A stretch of DNA of 14,869 nucleotides from an uncultured Lachnospira sp. (GCA_934358235.1 CAKRKK010000043.1:1-14869); one strand, 5' to 3'; positions 1-7,743 are shown, counted from the stretch's first letter. The notes: a model not told the origin generated them from the letters alone. Numbers and translations: made by a program.

Positions 1-199
1 CATCTAAAGCAAGTACCTTATCAAGTGCATCTGTCAGGGCTTTTACTGCCTCATCGCTTCTTAACGCCCTGCATAAGGCTGCAAATGCATTAAATCTTAA
101 GCCTAAGGCATACATATCCTTGTTATTTATAAGGCTATCTATCTGCGATAACCTTGAAAATATGTTCTCTTCAAGTTTTAAATCTCTGTTAATTATCAT
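1..199 (-). CDS. Hypothetical protein, N-terminal part (continues past left edge)
   Basis: An open frame of 66 codons begins at an ATG (197-199) and runs off the left end. The visible protein starts MIINRDLKLEEN and is a mostly helical, charged, leucine- and alanine-rich segment with no signal peptide or membrane span, so it is probably cytoplasmic. A GAGG ribosome binding site lies 6 bases upstream of this ATG. A second in-frame ATG sits 12 bases further upstream, but it overlaps that site, so the downstream start is preferred. The gene is co-directional with the GH43 gene and separated from it by 160 bases, so read-through transcription is possible. I do not recognise the family; the part that would identify it is probably outside the window. 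Confidence 0.6.
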   Translation of the reverse strand, partial: MIINRDLKLEENIFSRLSQIDSLINNKDMYALGLRFNAFAALCRALRSDEAVKALTDALDKVLALD

Positions 200-359
200 A
201 TTAATCCTCATTTCTGCGCACGTTTTTTGTGCATAACCAGCTTGTGTCGTGTGCGCAAAGACACAAATCCCGCGTGCATTAATTGATTTCCCACACTAAG
301 CTTCTTTTCTATGCACATTTTCTATAAATAATAGTTTTATGTCAGGTAAACACTAACAT
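200..359 (-). promoter_or_regulatory. Spacer with several inverted repeats; possible promoter for the left-edge gene
   Basis: This 160-base spacer separates the GH43 stop codon from the left-edge gene. It holds overlapping inverted repeats: TGCGCAC at 215-221 with GTGCGCA at 251-257, GCAC/GTGC at 218-232, and TTGTGTC at 242-248 with GACACAA at 260-266. GTGCAT occurs at about 229 and 273, and its complement ATGCAC at about 310. Read on the minus strand, TTTACC is followed after 17 bases by TTATAG near 325-348, a weak sigma-A-like promoter. None of the hairpins is followed by a run of U on the minus strand, so I see no clear GH43 terminator. The structure could be an mRNA leader or operator DNA; the sequence does not decide. 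Confidence 0.35.
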
Positions 360-2315
360 TTACATAGCAGTATATCTGAAATAATCAAAGGCAGCATAAT
401 ACTCATCAGCTCCGTGTCTTCCTTCTGAATCTGTATACTGGCTTCCATATGTTCCAGCATATGCATACATACCTATCATAGCACCTGTGAATCTTTTTCC
501 TTTATTATAACCCTCGTCGCACAGATAGTAGACATTATCAAGTGTTCCCACCTTATTGTAATCATTATCATTATAACTATATGAGAAGGTTCTTCTTAAA
601 TAATTAGTTTCACACTTTAAATATACATACTGATTGCTGTTATCTAACTGTATTCCCTGATGCTCTACTACCTTCTCGCCAATCTTTTCTATAATATTTA
701 ACATAAGTCTTGGACTTTCCTCAAGGGTTGCAAATACACCAAACTTTATGTATGTATTCTCATCATAATAACAGGTCATTCCACAGTTCTGTCCAGGATA
801 AAGCTTTGGCATTTGCAGCTTACATACAGCATTAAACTTAAAATGCTTCTGTCTTCTTAAAAGTATATTTCTGGCTCTCATAGAATCAAGGTCATACAGA
901 CTTCCCTTAATATATGCATGGGAATTCTCTAACTTTAAACCATCCATATCAGGGACTCTTGAAAACCACCATTCGTTGCTTATATAAGATTCATTAAAAT
1001 CATCATCTTCCTCAGATTCCCATATAACCTCTTTAAGCTTAGGCTTTGCCTGAAGAGCACTTGGTCCATTAAGATTATTAACTATCGGCCAGCCATCAGC
1101 AGTCCATGTAATAGGATCAAGAGCAGTTTCCCTACCTAATATGCTATATCCGCTTCCTATCTTTCTACCACACAGATATACCATATACCATTCACCATTC
1201 TGAGTCTGTACCGGCTTACCATGTCCGCATCTTTGAATAATCTCATCCGGATTATTCTGTCTCATAATTGGATTATATGGACAAGGCTCATATATTCCCT
1301 TGAGTTCACGGCTTCTTGACACAGTTATTCTATGTCCTGGTCCGGTTCCCCCCTCTGCTTCAAACAGATAATAATATCCATCCTTTTTCAAAAGATGAGG
1401 TCCCTCGGGTGCTCTCTTATTATCTCCGTAATATAAAAGCTCCGCCTTAGATATCTGTCTGGTTGCTGTTTCATTTAATTCAAATATTCTTGCTCCCCTG
1501 TTAAGAAGCATATATCTTCTTCCATCGTCATCATTGAATATAGATGGATCTATACCATCCTCATCGATTATCGCTGGCTGGCTGTAAGGACCTTCTGGAT
1601 GCTCTGAGCTTACAACTATCTGCTTCCTATATACTGTACCTGTATCATTAAGTCTGTATGTGGCTGTAATATAGAATCTGCCATTGTAATAAGATATATC
1701 AGGTGCCCAGTAGCCTCTTCCACCTTCTAGTTCATTAACTCCTGCCCATTCTGGATTAGTTATTGCATATCCGATTATTCTCCAATGTATAAGGTCCTTA
1801 GAATGAGAAACGGGTATACATGGATAATATATAAATGAAGAATTAACCATATAATAATCCTCTCCCACCCTGACTATTGATGGATCTGGGTACATTCCTG
1901 TTCTTATAGGATTGTGGTACATGTCCCCAAGCTTATGTCCCACACTCTTTTCAAAGTATTCCTCTAATTCAAGAAAATGGTTCTGATGTGCAATCTCAAA
2001 CGGTGTGAGAAGGTTAATATCACCTGATAAAGGGGACATTCCTACTCTTTCCACAAGATATCTGCATACTTCAACACTACCTGACATCGCTGCATAATGA
2101 AGTATATTCTTATTATTGGCATCGTGAATATTCATACTTGCCCTTGAATACTCTACTATATACTTTACGAGCTCAAGATTACCTGTCTTTGCTGCTAAAA
2201 GAGCCATAAGTACACCATGCTCATCCTTCTCATCTATCAGGTTAGGTTCCTTCTCAAGTATCAGTTTAACCTCTTCTATATTCTCAAGATAAATAGCATC
2301 TACTAACTTCCGCAT
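360..2315 (-). CDS. Ankyrin-repeat / GH43 glycoside hydrolase fusion, likely cytoplasmic beta-xylosidase or arabinofuranosidase
   Basis: This 651-residue protein has no signal peptide. Residues 1 to about 125 form roughly three to four ankyrin repeats; segments such as ILHYAAMSGSVEVCRYLVE near 71-89 fit the repeat well. Residues 135-430 are a five-bladed GH43 domain with the family acids in order: D144 (MYPDPS, general base), D256 (GIDPSIF, pKa modulator) and E304 (APEGPH, general acid), plus a GHG motif near 364-366. Residues about 438-651 look like the beta-sandwich C-terminal domain of GH43 beta-xylosidases. The expected substrates are short xylo- or arabino-oligosaccharides cleaved inside the cell. 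The ATG has an AAGGTGGTG ribosome binding site. The gene lies just beyond the importer operon terminator, which suggests but does not prove that it acts on imported sugar. The ankyrin fusion is unusual; exact specificity cannot be read from sequence. Confidence 0.9.
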   Translation of the reverse strand: MRKLVDAIYLENIEEVKLILEKEPNLIDEKDEHGVLMALLAAKTGNLELVKYIVEYSRASMNIHDANNKNILHYAAMSGSVEVCRYLVERVGMSPLSGDINLLTPFEIAHQNHFLELEEYFEKSVGHKLGDMYHNPIRTGMYPDPSIVRVGEDYYMVNSSFIYYPCIPVSHSKDLIHWRIIGYAITNPEWAGVNELEGGRGYWAPDISYYNGRFYITATYRLNDTGTVYRKQIVVSSEHPEGPYSQPAIIDEDGIDPSIFNDDDGRRYMLLNRGARIFELNETATRQISKAELLYYGDNKRAPEGPHLLKKDGYYYLFEAEGGTGPGHRITVSRSRELKGIYEPCPYNPIMRQNNPDEIIQRCGHGKPVQTQNGEWYMVYLCGRKIGSGYSILGRETALDPITWTADGWPIVNNLNGPSALQAKPKLKEVIWESEEDDDFNESYISNEWWFSRVPDMDGLKLENSHAYIKGSLYDLDSMRARNILLRRQKHFKFNAVCKLQMPKLYPGQNCGMTCYYDENTYIKFGVFATLEESPRLMLNIIEKIGEKVVEHQGIQLDNSNQYVYLKCETNYLRRTFSYSYNDNDYNKVGTLDNVYYLCDEGYNKGKRFTGAMIGMYAYAGTYGSQYTDSEGRHGADEYYAAFDYFRYTAM

Positions 2316-2463
2316 CTTACACCACCTTATCTGTATTCTTATATTATGCTGTAACTGTCATGGGGACTTTCCCCGACCTATGCATAAGGCCTTCTTCCAT
2401 TGCTTTTATAATTTTATCATACGAAAAATACTATTTCTACATATAAAAAGTCATATATATAAA
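2316..2463 (-). promoter_or_regulatory. GH43 gene leader with a GGGGA-CTT-TCCCC hairpin
   Basis: A terminator closes the upstream operon at 2464-2498, so the GH43 gene needs its own promoter here. The minus strand contains AT-rich candidate -10 elements (TATGAT near 2415-2425 and TATTTT a little upstream), but no convincing -35, so I do not name one. A perfect 5-bp stem with a 3-base loop lies at 2362-2374, about 47 bases before the start codon, beside the near-palindrome CCTATGCATAAGG (2377-2389). The hairpin could stabilise the leader or mark an operator. I see no match to a known riboswitch. Confidence 0.35.
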
Positions 2464-2498
2464 AAAAGACGGAAATGGTATTAGCATTTCCGTCTTTT
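2464..2498 (-). terminator. Strong intrinsic terminator of the importer operon
   Basis: A perfect 14-bp stem (AAAAGACGGAAATG, 2464-2477, paired with 2485-2498) encloses a 7-base loop. Read on the minus strand, the stem is followed by seven T, the classic form for stopping transcription that comes from the permease gene ending at 2555. The other strand ends in only four T, so minus-strand termination should be stronger. A smaller inverted repeat, AAGTTATA/TATAACTT at 2510-2533, sits between the stop codon and the terminator. This separates the GH43 gene transcriptionally from the importer operon. Confidence 0.92.
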
Positions 2499-2554
2499 AA
2501 ATTTACTAAAAGTTATAAACAATTCTATAACTTCTACACGCTGTTAATAAACAA

Positions 2555-3418
2555 TTATTCCTTAACAGCACCTACGTTAACACCCTGTACGAAGTACTTC
2601 TGACAGAATGGGTAGATAATCATGAATGGTAAAATAGCAACGATTGTAGATGCATTAGCAATTGTGTTAGGATCTACAGAGTCATCGTTAGGAATATTAC
2701 TATCCATAACCATGTTACGAAGTTTAATCTGGAAGTTGTATAACTTATCTGTTCTGATATAAATCTTGAAGTTTGTATAATCATTCCAGAATGTTACGGC
2801 AAACATAAGACCGATTGAAGCAAGGGCAGCCTTTGAAAGTGGTAACACAATCTTAAAGAATATACCCATAGGTGAGCATCCATCAATCTGTGCAGCTTCG
2901 AAAAGCGATTCAGGAATACCTTCAAAGAAGTTTCTCATAAGTACTAAGTTATATACGTTGATAGACATAGGTAAGATTACCGCCCACAATGTATCAAGTA
3001 AGTGTAAGTTCTGCATAACTAAGTACTTAGGAACCATACCACCATCGAAAATCATTGTGAATAATAACATATATGCGAAGAAGTTTCTTCCTGGCATATC
3101 CCACTGAATAAGAACGTAACCACCAAGTGTAGCAAGCAACAATCCCATGAATGTACCAACTAATGTTGTTACTACTGAGATAACAAATGGACTATATAAA
3201 GCTGATCTTGAGAAAATAGCTTTATAACCACCTACTGAGAATGTATTTGGCCACCATCTAAAGCTTGTTGCTGAATGAGCATCAAATGAATCTACAATAA
3301 CCTTCCACATAGGGAAAAGAATTAACAATGAAACCAATATAAAGAAGATTGCATTGACTATTGGGAAGATCTTGAACTTTTTCTTTTTCTTTTTATAAAC
3401 TAACTGTTCTTCACTCAT
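2555..3418 (-). CDS. Carbohydrate ABC transporter permease, YtcP/LplC type
   Basis: This 287-residue inner-membrane permease is of the MalG-like class that forms a heterodimer channel for oligosaccharide import. About six membrane spans are visible (near 17-39, 76-103, 112-136, 143-165, 198-218 and 257-275). The ATPase-contacting EAA loop is clear at 174-195, with EAAQIDG followed by a hydrophobic VLPLSKAAL stretch. The C-terminal end, KYFVQGVNVGAVKE, is typical of the YtcP family. The N terminus carries a lysine-rich stretch before the first span. The AGGAGG-type ribosome binding site overlaps the stop codon of the preceding permease gene and the gap is 11 bases, so the two are cotranscribed and probably translationally coupled. 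The ATPase must come from elsewhere in the genome. Confidence 0.95.
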   Translation of the reverse strand: MSEEQLVYKKKKKKFKIFPIVNAIFFILVSLLILFPMWKVIVDSFDAHSATSFRWWPNTFSVGGYKAIFSRSALYSPFVISVVTTLVGTFMGLLLATLGGYVLIQWDMPGRNFFAYMLLFTMIFDGGMVPKYLVMQNLHLLDTLWAVILPMSINVYNLVLMRNFFEGIPESLFEAAQIDGCSPMGIFFKIVLPLSKAALASIGLMFAVTFWNDYTNFKIYIRTDKLYNFQIKLRNMVMDSNIPNDDSVDPNTIANASTIVAILPFMIIYPFCQKYFVQGVNVGAVKE

Positions 3419-3429
3419 CGTCTAACCTC

Positions 3430-4926
3430 CTATACAATTCCACGTCCACGGACTTTTTTACTTGCGTAGTTACAACCAAGTACGAGGATCATACCTACAA
3501 ATGACTTAAACAGACCTACGGCTGTTGTATAACCGTAATCAGAGAATGATGCTGAGAAAGTCTTGTTGTATACGTATGTCTGTAATACCTGTGATACATC
3601 GTATGTACCAGCACTCTGCATAACGAATACTGATTCAAAAAGGTTCATAACCTTAGCAAGGTTAAGAATAAATACTGTGATGATAGTATTTGCTAAAGCT
3701 GGAAGAGTAATATATATAAGTCTCTTGAATCTGTTAGCACCATCAATCTGTGCAGCTTCATAAAGATCAGGACTGATACCTGATAAAGTAGCAAGGAAAA
3801 GAATAGTTCCCCATCCTGTATCCTTCCATACATTCATCATAAAGAATGTACCTGTCCAGTACTTAGAGCTACCAAGGAAATCGATAGGATTATCGATAAG
3901 TCCCATGTTAATTAAAGCACCATTAACAACACCTGAGCTGTTAACTGAAAGAATCATCTTGAATACAGCAGCAACTACAACCCAAGACATGAAGTGAGGT
4001 AAGTAGATGATTGTCTGTACTGTTTTCTTGAATGCCAGGTTAGTAATCTCGTTAAGAAGAAGTGAGATAATAACTGCGGCACCTGTATTAAGTATTAACT
4101 TAACGATTGATAATACAAGTGTATTTCTGAATGCCTGCCAGAAATATGTATCGAATCTTAACATAGTCTGGAAGTGGAAAACACCTATATAATATGGGTT
4201 AGCTAATACATATGATGTAAACGCATAACGACATCCTAACATTGGCCAGTAGTAGAATAATAATATCATGATGAATACTGGGAGGAACATAATATAGAAT
4301 CCTCTATAGTAGAACATCTTCTGCGTAATACTCTGATTTAATGAGTTAGATAAATACTTGCTATCTACTCCGAGATCCTTCTTGAATAACTTAACAACAT
4401 CCCAGAATACACCTACGATAGCAACGATAAGTCCAAGTATAATAACATATACACCTGAACCGATTGAATAAGTATTACCATTATATCCATTAGATAATAA
4501 ATCTGAAACATTATGGTATACATACTTTAATGCACCAGTCTTAGTCTTACCATCTGTACTAGAGAACTGGAATGCAAACATAGATACAAATGCAACAACT
4601 GTAGCAAGTACTGATGTTACAATTGATAACTTTTCTTTCTTAGCAACAACTAAAAGAATACCAGCAACGATAATTAACATGAAAAGATACCACATAAATG
4701 TAACGCTGATATTCATGAAACCGAATGAATATGCCTTAGGTGTATAACCATCCATAAGTTCTTCGTTTGACTGAACAAATGGAAGTAATCCGCCTAATAA
4801 CATGATTACCATACCAATAATAGCCAGATATCTGGTATTACCAGTTGGTTTACCATTGAGTGCTCCACACTTAGGGCAAATCTTTGCCTTCTTAGGAAGC
4901 TCTGTTCCACAAGACTTACACTGCAT
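3430..4926 (-). CDS. Carbohydrate ABC permease, LplB type, with N-terminal zinc ribbon and extra membrane module
   Basis: From the ATG at 4924-4926 the protein has 498 residues, about 200 more than usual for LplB-type permeases. Residues 1-25 are a zinc ribbon with cysteines at 3, 6, 17 and 20 (two CxxC pairs). Residues 30-180 hold about four membrane spans (near 32-52, 74-95, 100-120 and 157-177). Residues 200-498 are the standard permease, with the EAA loop at 390-412 (EAAQIDGANRF). The frame stays open upstream to a GTG at 5047-5049, but that extension would run through an intergenic hairpin and lacks a good ribosome binding site. AGAAGGG precedes the ATG, and the zinc ribbon begins exactly there, so this start is preferred. 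The gene pairs with the YtcP-type permease downstream and the lipoprotein upstream. The extra module may regulate or stabilise the complex; its role is unknown. Confidence 0.9.
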   Translation of the reverse strand: MQCKSCGTELPKKAKICPKCGALNGKPTGNTRYLAIIGMVIMLLGGLLPFVQSNEELMDGYTPKAYSFGFMNISVTFMWYLFMLIIVAGILLVVAKKEKLSIVTSVLATVVAFVSMFAFQFSSTDGKTKTGALKYVYHNVSDLLSNGYNGNTYSIGSGVYVIILGLIVAIVGVFWDVVKLFKKDLGVDSKYLSNSLNQSITQKMFYYRGFYIMFLPVFIMILLFYYWPMLGCRYAFTSYVLANPYYIGVFHFQTMLRFDTYFWQAFRNTLVLSIVKLILNTGAAVIISLLLNEITNLAFKKTVQTIIYLPHFMSWVVVAAVFKMILSVNSSGVVNGALINMGLIDNPIDFLGSSKYWTGTFFMMNVWKDTGWGTILFLATLSGISPDLYEAAQIDGANRFKRLIYITLPALANTIITVFILNLAKVMNLFESVFVMQSAGTYDVSQVLQTYVYNKTFSASFSDYGYTTAVGLFKSFVGMILVLGCNYASKKVRGRGIV

Positions 4927-4986
4927 CTTTATACCCTTCTTTCCTAATATTATAGTAACAATACGCTTATACCTATAAGCAAAATA

Positions 4987-5017
4987 TCGTGCCAGAAGAC
5001 CAGGTCTCCTGGCACGA
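4987..5017 (-). promoter_or_regulatory. Long intercistronic hairpin between binding-protein and permease genes
   Basis: Two 15-base arms (4987-5001 and 5003-5017) pair with a single G-U type imperfection around the central base. The arms carry GTGCCAG/CTGGCAC. The hairpin lies 57 bases after the lipoprotein stop codon and 60 bases before the permease start. On the minus strand it is followed by only a weak U stretch (TATTTTGC), so it probably works as a partial terminator or an mRNA-end stabiliser. Such hairpins are known after binding-protein genes, where they raise the ratio of binding protein to membrane subunits; that role is inferred here. Confidence 0.7.
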
Positions 5018-5073
5018 CCATATGTGATAACAAGTATCACTAATAACACATATTAAGTAGTTTAAATCACTAA

Positions 5074-6636
5074 TTACTTACCAGCGAACTGTGTATTTAA
5101 TGACTTAAGAGCTGCTTCTACCTTAGAACCAACAGTATTAGTATATTCTGTCATACCCTGATCAATTGACCAGTCACCTCTTGCTACCTTATCAACTACA
5201 ACATATCTTTCTGTGTTGATATCACCGATAAGCTTACCAACTTCTTCTGTCATAGCTGGAGATTCTGCTAACTGAGAGTTCTTGAAGAACATTTCTGAAC
5301 ACTCTGTAACGTTAGCTGGCTGTTCTGCCTTTCCAGGATCCTTACCATTAGAGAATCCTGCAAGAACAAGGTTGCAGTCAAGATGAGCCTTAGAGTACAA
5401 TGTCTTAGGGTTAGACTTCTTAGGAAGGAAATCGAATGAACCGTCATCCTTTAAGTTGTAGTAATATCCCTTAGGACCATATTCCCAAAGTGTCTGGATA
5501 TCACCACCATCTAACATCTTGTCAAGGAAGTACTTAAAGATTCCTTCTGCCTTTCCTGTCTCAGCAGCGTGAGATGTGATACACCATGATGGTGAAAGTC
5601 TTTCTGCATACTTACCAAGTTCCTTAATTGGAAGCATAGGTATGATTGAATCATCAAGACCAGCTCCCTTTAAGTAGCTTCTTAAAGTCTCAGCCCACTG
5701 TCCAGCCCAGTATGTAAATACACCTGATTCTGTCTTAATATCTGATGACTTGAAATCGTTACGTGCTGTAGCTGTTGTCTTTGTGCTTGATTCCTTATTG
5801 ATAATTCCATCGTTAACAGCAGTCTGGATTCTCTTAAGAGCGTCCTTCATCTCCTGCTGAGTGAAACCATCCACATACTGTCCAGCCTTCTGATCATAGT
5901 AGAATGTAAACTGTGCATTCTGATAGAATTCAGGAAGATAGTTTGTATAAGGTGCTTCCTTTGAATAGAAACCAGGAGCTGAAATTACATAATCAACGCC
6001 CTTAGCTTCCTTCATCTTCTTAAGCATCTTGTAGAAATCATCATATGACATCTGCTTCTGAAGATCTGCCTTTGTATATCCAGCAGCTGTAGCCCAAGCT
6101 TCCTTTACATATGTACAGCATCCGTTACCACGTGTAGGAACGAATCCGTAAAGAGCCTTCTCACCATCTACGCCTCTAACATAGTTAGCCTGCATAATCT
6201 TTTCTGCATCTGAGATAAGTCTTCCTGATGCCTTAGTTGCTGAATTGTTCCAAGCATCTGTCATATCCCAGAGAAGACCCTGGCTGGCATAAAGAGCTAA
6301 GTAGTCAGATGAAAGAATGATAACATCTGGCATAGCGTTTGCATCGAGCATTGAGTTAGCTACTGCATCATAGTATGAGTTGTGGTCTGGACGTGTTACT
6401 GTGAAGTCAAGCTTTGTTAATTCCTTGAGCTGTTCATCGAACTTGTCACCCCATTCTTCCATCTGAGGAACTGTACCATCAACCATAACTGTGAAAGCTT
6501 CTGGCGTTTCTACACTTGCCCAATCTACTGTTGCTTTGTTCTCTGTTGAAGCATTGTTGTTTCCACATGCTACAAGACCCATTACTGATGTAAGTGTTAA
6601 GCCTACAGCAGTAAGTTTTTTAACTGTCTTTCTCAT
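5074..6636 (-). CDS. Extracellular solute-binding lipoprotein of an oligosaccharide ABC importer
   Basis: This 520-residue protein begins with a lipoprotein signal: positive residues (MRKTVKK), a hydrophobic stretch, and the lipobox LVAC with the lipidated cysteine at 24, followed by a short polar linker (GNNNAST). It should be anchored to the outer face of the membrane. The rest has the features of large LipO/YtcQ-type solute-binding proteins that work with LplB/YtcP permeases: length near 500, abundant aromatic residues, and an early segment with a TVMVDG-like strand. GGGAGG lies 11 bases before the ATG. It is the first gene of the importer operon, directly after the promoter at 6706-6734. 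The ligand is probably a plant-cell-wall oligosaccharide, judging only from the neighbouring GH43 enzyme. Confidence 0.95.
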   Translation of the reverse strand: MRKTVKKLTAVGLTLTSVMGLVACGNNNASTENKATVDWASVETPEAFTVMVDGTVPQMEEWGDKFDEQLKELTKLDFTVTRPDHNSYYDAVANSMLDANAMPDVIILSSDYLALYASQGLLWDMTDAWNNSATKASGRLISDAEKIMQANYVRGVDGEKALYGFVPTRGNGCCTYVKEAWATAAGYTKADLQKQMSYDDFYKMLKKMKEAKGVDYVISAPGFYSKEAPYTNYLPEFYQNAQFTFYYDQKAGQYVDGFTQQEMKDALKRIQTAVNDGIINKESSTKTTATARNDFKSSDIKTESGVFTYWAGQWAETLRSYLKGAGLDDSIIPMLPIKELGKYAERLSPSWCITSHAAETGKAEGIFKYFLDKMLDGGDIQTLWEYGPKGYYYNLKDDGSFDFLPKKSNPKTLYSKAHLDCNLVLAGFSNGKDPGKAEQPANVTECSEMFFKNSQLAESPAMTEEVGKLIGDINTERYVVVDKVARGDWSIDQGMTEYTNTVGSKVEAALKSLNTQFAGK

Positions 6637-6668
6637 AAACTTGTAAACCTCCCTAACATTTGGTTCTC

Positions 6669-6683
6669 GTGGGGTCGCCCCAC
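6669..6683 (-). promoter_or_regulatory. GC-rich hairpin in the leader of the importer mRNA
   Basis: GTGGGG (6669-6674) and CCCCAC (6678-6683) form a perfect 6-bp stem with a TCG loop, set in very AT-rich DNA. It falls within the first 30 or so bases of the predicted transcript and about 32 bases before the lipoprotein ATG. A 5'-terminal stem like this can protect abundant mRNA from decay. It could also be an operator overlapping the start of transcription. Confidence 0.6.
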
Positions 6684-6705
6684 TTAATATGTTTTTGACA
6701 TAGAT

Positions 6706-6734
6706 ATATTACCATTTTTGTACTATTTTAACAA
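6706..6734 (-). promoter_or_regulatory. Sigma-A promoter of the importer operon
   Basis: On the minus strand, TTGTTA (complement of 6729-6734) is followed by exactly 17 bases and then TAATAT (complement of 6706-6711). TGG just before the -10 gives an extended -10 element. Transcription would start near 6698, giving a leader of about 60 bases that carries the GTGGGG/CCCCAC hairpin. The -35 lies within one of two near-identical copies of TTGTTAAAA(A)TAGT placed about 15 bases apart, so a regulator might bind there. Confidence 0.75.
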
Positions 6735-7058
6735 GACTATTTTTAACAATTCTTGTATTTTTTTTGATTTTTTTGTGAAACCCAGTATTTATGCGGCTTT
6801 GCGCATTCATATTTTTTAACATTTTGTTAACTTTTGTTGCTTTTTATATTCTTACTTAATAGTTTTAACAGTTTTAAAAATTGATGTTTTATGTAAATTT
6901 TGCACTATTATGCTTATTATTTTAACATTTTTTTACACTACTTTTACAACCATTTGAACAATTTACCCAAATAAAATATACTAATTGTGCTTATTTACTA
7001 ATGTTAATTTTTTATTCATAATTTTCATAAAGTGTTATTGTTAATTATTTAACATTTT
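6735..7058. other. AT-rich intergenic region with repeated TTTAACA motifs
   Basis: I see no gene in this stretch of about 320 bases. It is dominated by T runs on the plus strand. Together with the adjoining promoter it carries six TTTAACA copies (starting at 6727, 6742, 6815, 6864, 6921 and 7048) and three TGTTAA copies (starting near 6825, 7002 and 7039). It also has one small GC-containing hairpin, ATGCG/CGCAT at 6791-6806. No clear hairpin terminator for the YigZ gene that ends at 7059 is visible, so some of its transcripts may run into the importer operon. The region may be intrinsically curved and bind a regulator, which is inference. Confidence 0.5.
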
Positions 7059-7700
7059 TCACAAAATTTTAATTTCTCCTGAACTTTTTTTGCAGAATTT
7101 AACATTTTTTTTATCAGTCAGGACAATATTGCCCGAAAATGCATCTGTAATTCTTTTTTCAAAACTGCACATTTTTGCGGTATCTGCAACAAGCATTATT
7201 ATCACTTCTGCACCAAAGTCTGCCTGTGTTATATCAACTCCTGTATCACTACATATATACTGTAATCTGCCATAGGCATTGTAATCTGTTACAATTCTGG
7301 CAGCTATGCCGTCACTTACCATTGCTATATCAGAGTTAAGCAGTCCCTCCTTTGAGGCTGCCTGATATGCTCTTATAAGACCACCTGTGCCAAGCAGGAC
7401 TCCACCAAAATATCTTGTTACTATAATAAGGCAGTTAACAAGACCTGAGGTGCTTATTATATCAAGTATTGGTTTTCCTGCTGTTCCCTGAGGTTCCCCG
7501 TCATCAGAAAATCTTTGCACCTGTCCTTTATCTCCTATTATATAGGCGTAACAGTTATGTCTTGCATCCCAGTATTTTTTCTTAATCTTATATATATACT
7601 GTTCTGCCTCCTCCTCGCTATTCACACTATATATATGAGCTATAAAACGTGATTTTTTTTCTTCTATTTCTCCAACTCCGTTTTCTAATATAATATTCAT
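7059..7700 (-). CDS. yigZ: YigZ/IMPACT family protein (UPF0029)
   Basis: This 213-residue soluble protein matches the usual length of bacterial YigZ/YvyE proteins. The N-terminal IMPACT domain shows the conserved blocks in order: KSRFIA (16-21), DARHNCYAY (45-53), SDDGEPQGTAG (65-75) and VTRYFGGVLLGTGGL (94-108). The C-terminal third corresponds to the DUF1949 domain. The eukaryotic relative IMPACT affects Gcn2 signalling, and bacterial members have been linked to translation or nucleic-acid binding; the biochemical role is not settled. The start has a GGAGAG ribosome binding site 8 bases upstream. It is transcribed divergently from the PBP gene across a short region containing 11-bp repeats. 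It is probably monocistronic and unrelated to the sugar importer. Confidence 0.93.
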   Translation of the reverse strand: MNIILENGVGEIEEKKSRFIAHIYSVNSEEEAEQYIYKIKKKYWDARHNCYAYIIGDKGQVQRFSDDGEPQGTAGKPILDIISTSGLVNCLIIVTRYFGGVLLGTGGLIRAYQAASKEGLLNSDIAMVSDGIAARIVTDYNAYGRLQYICSDTGVDITQADFGAEVIIMLVADTAKMCSFEKRITDAFSGNIVLTDKKNVKFCKKSSGEIKIL

Positions 7701-7743
7701 TCTTCTCTCTCCATTTTCTATATAATAACTGGCTGCAGGTAAG

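Noticed and set aside
2316..2463. Riboswitch in the GH43 leader
   Set aside because: Only one 5-bp hairpin and a short palindrome are visible; no known aptamer core or paired terminator/antiterminator can be drawn.
4927..5049. A GTG start at 5047-5049 that would add 41 residues to the zinc-ribbon permease
   Set aside because: The extension crosses the intercistronic hairpin, has no good ribosome binding site and looks non-protein-like; the ATG at 4924-4926 has AGAAGGG upstream and begins exactly at the zinc ribbon.
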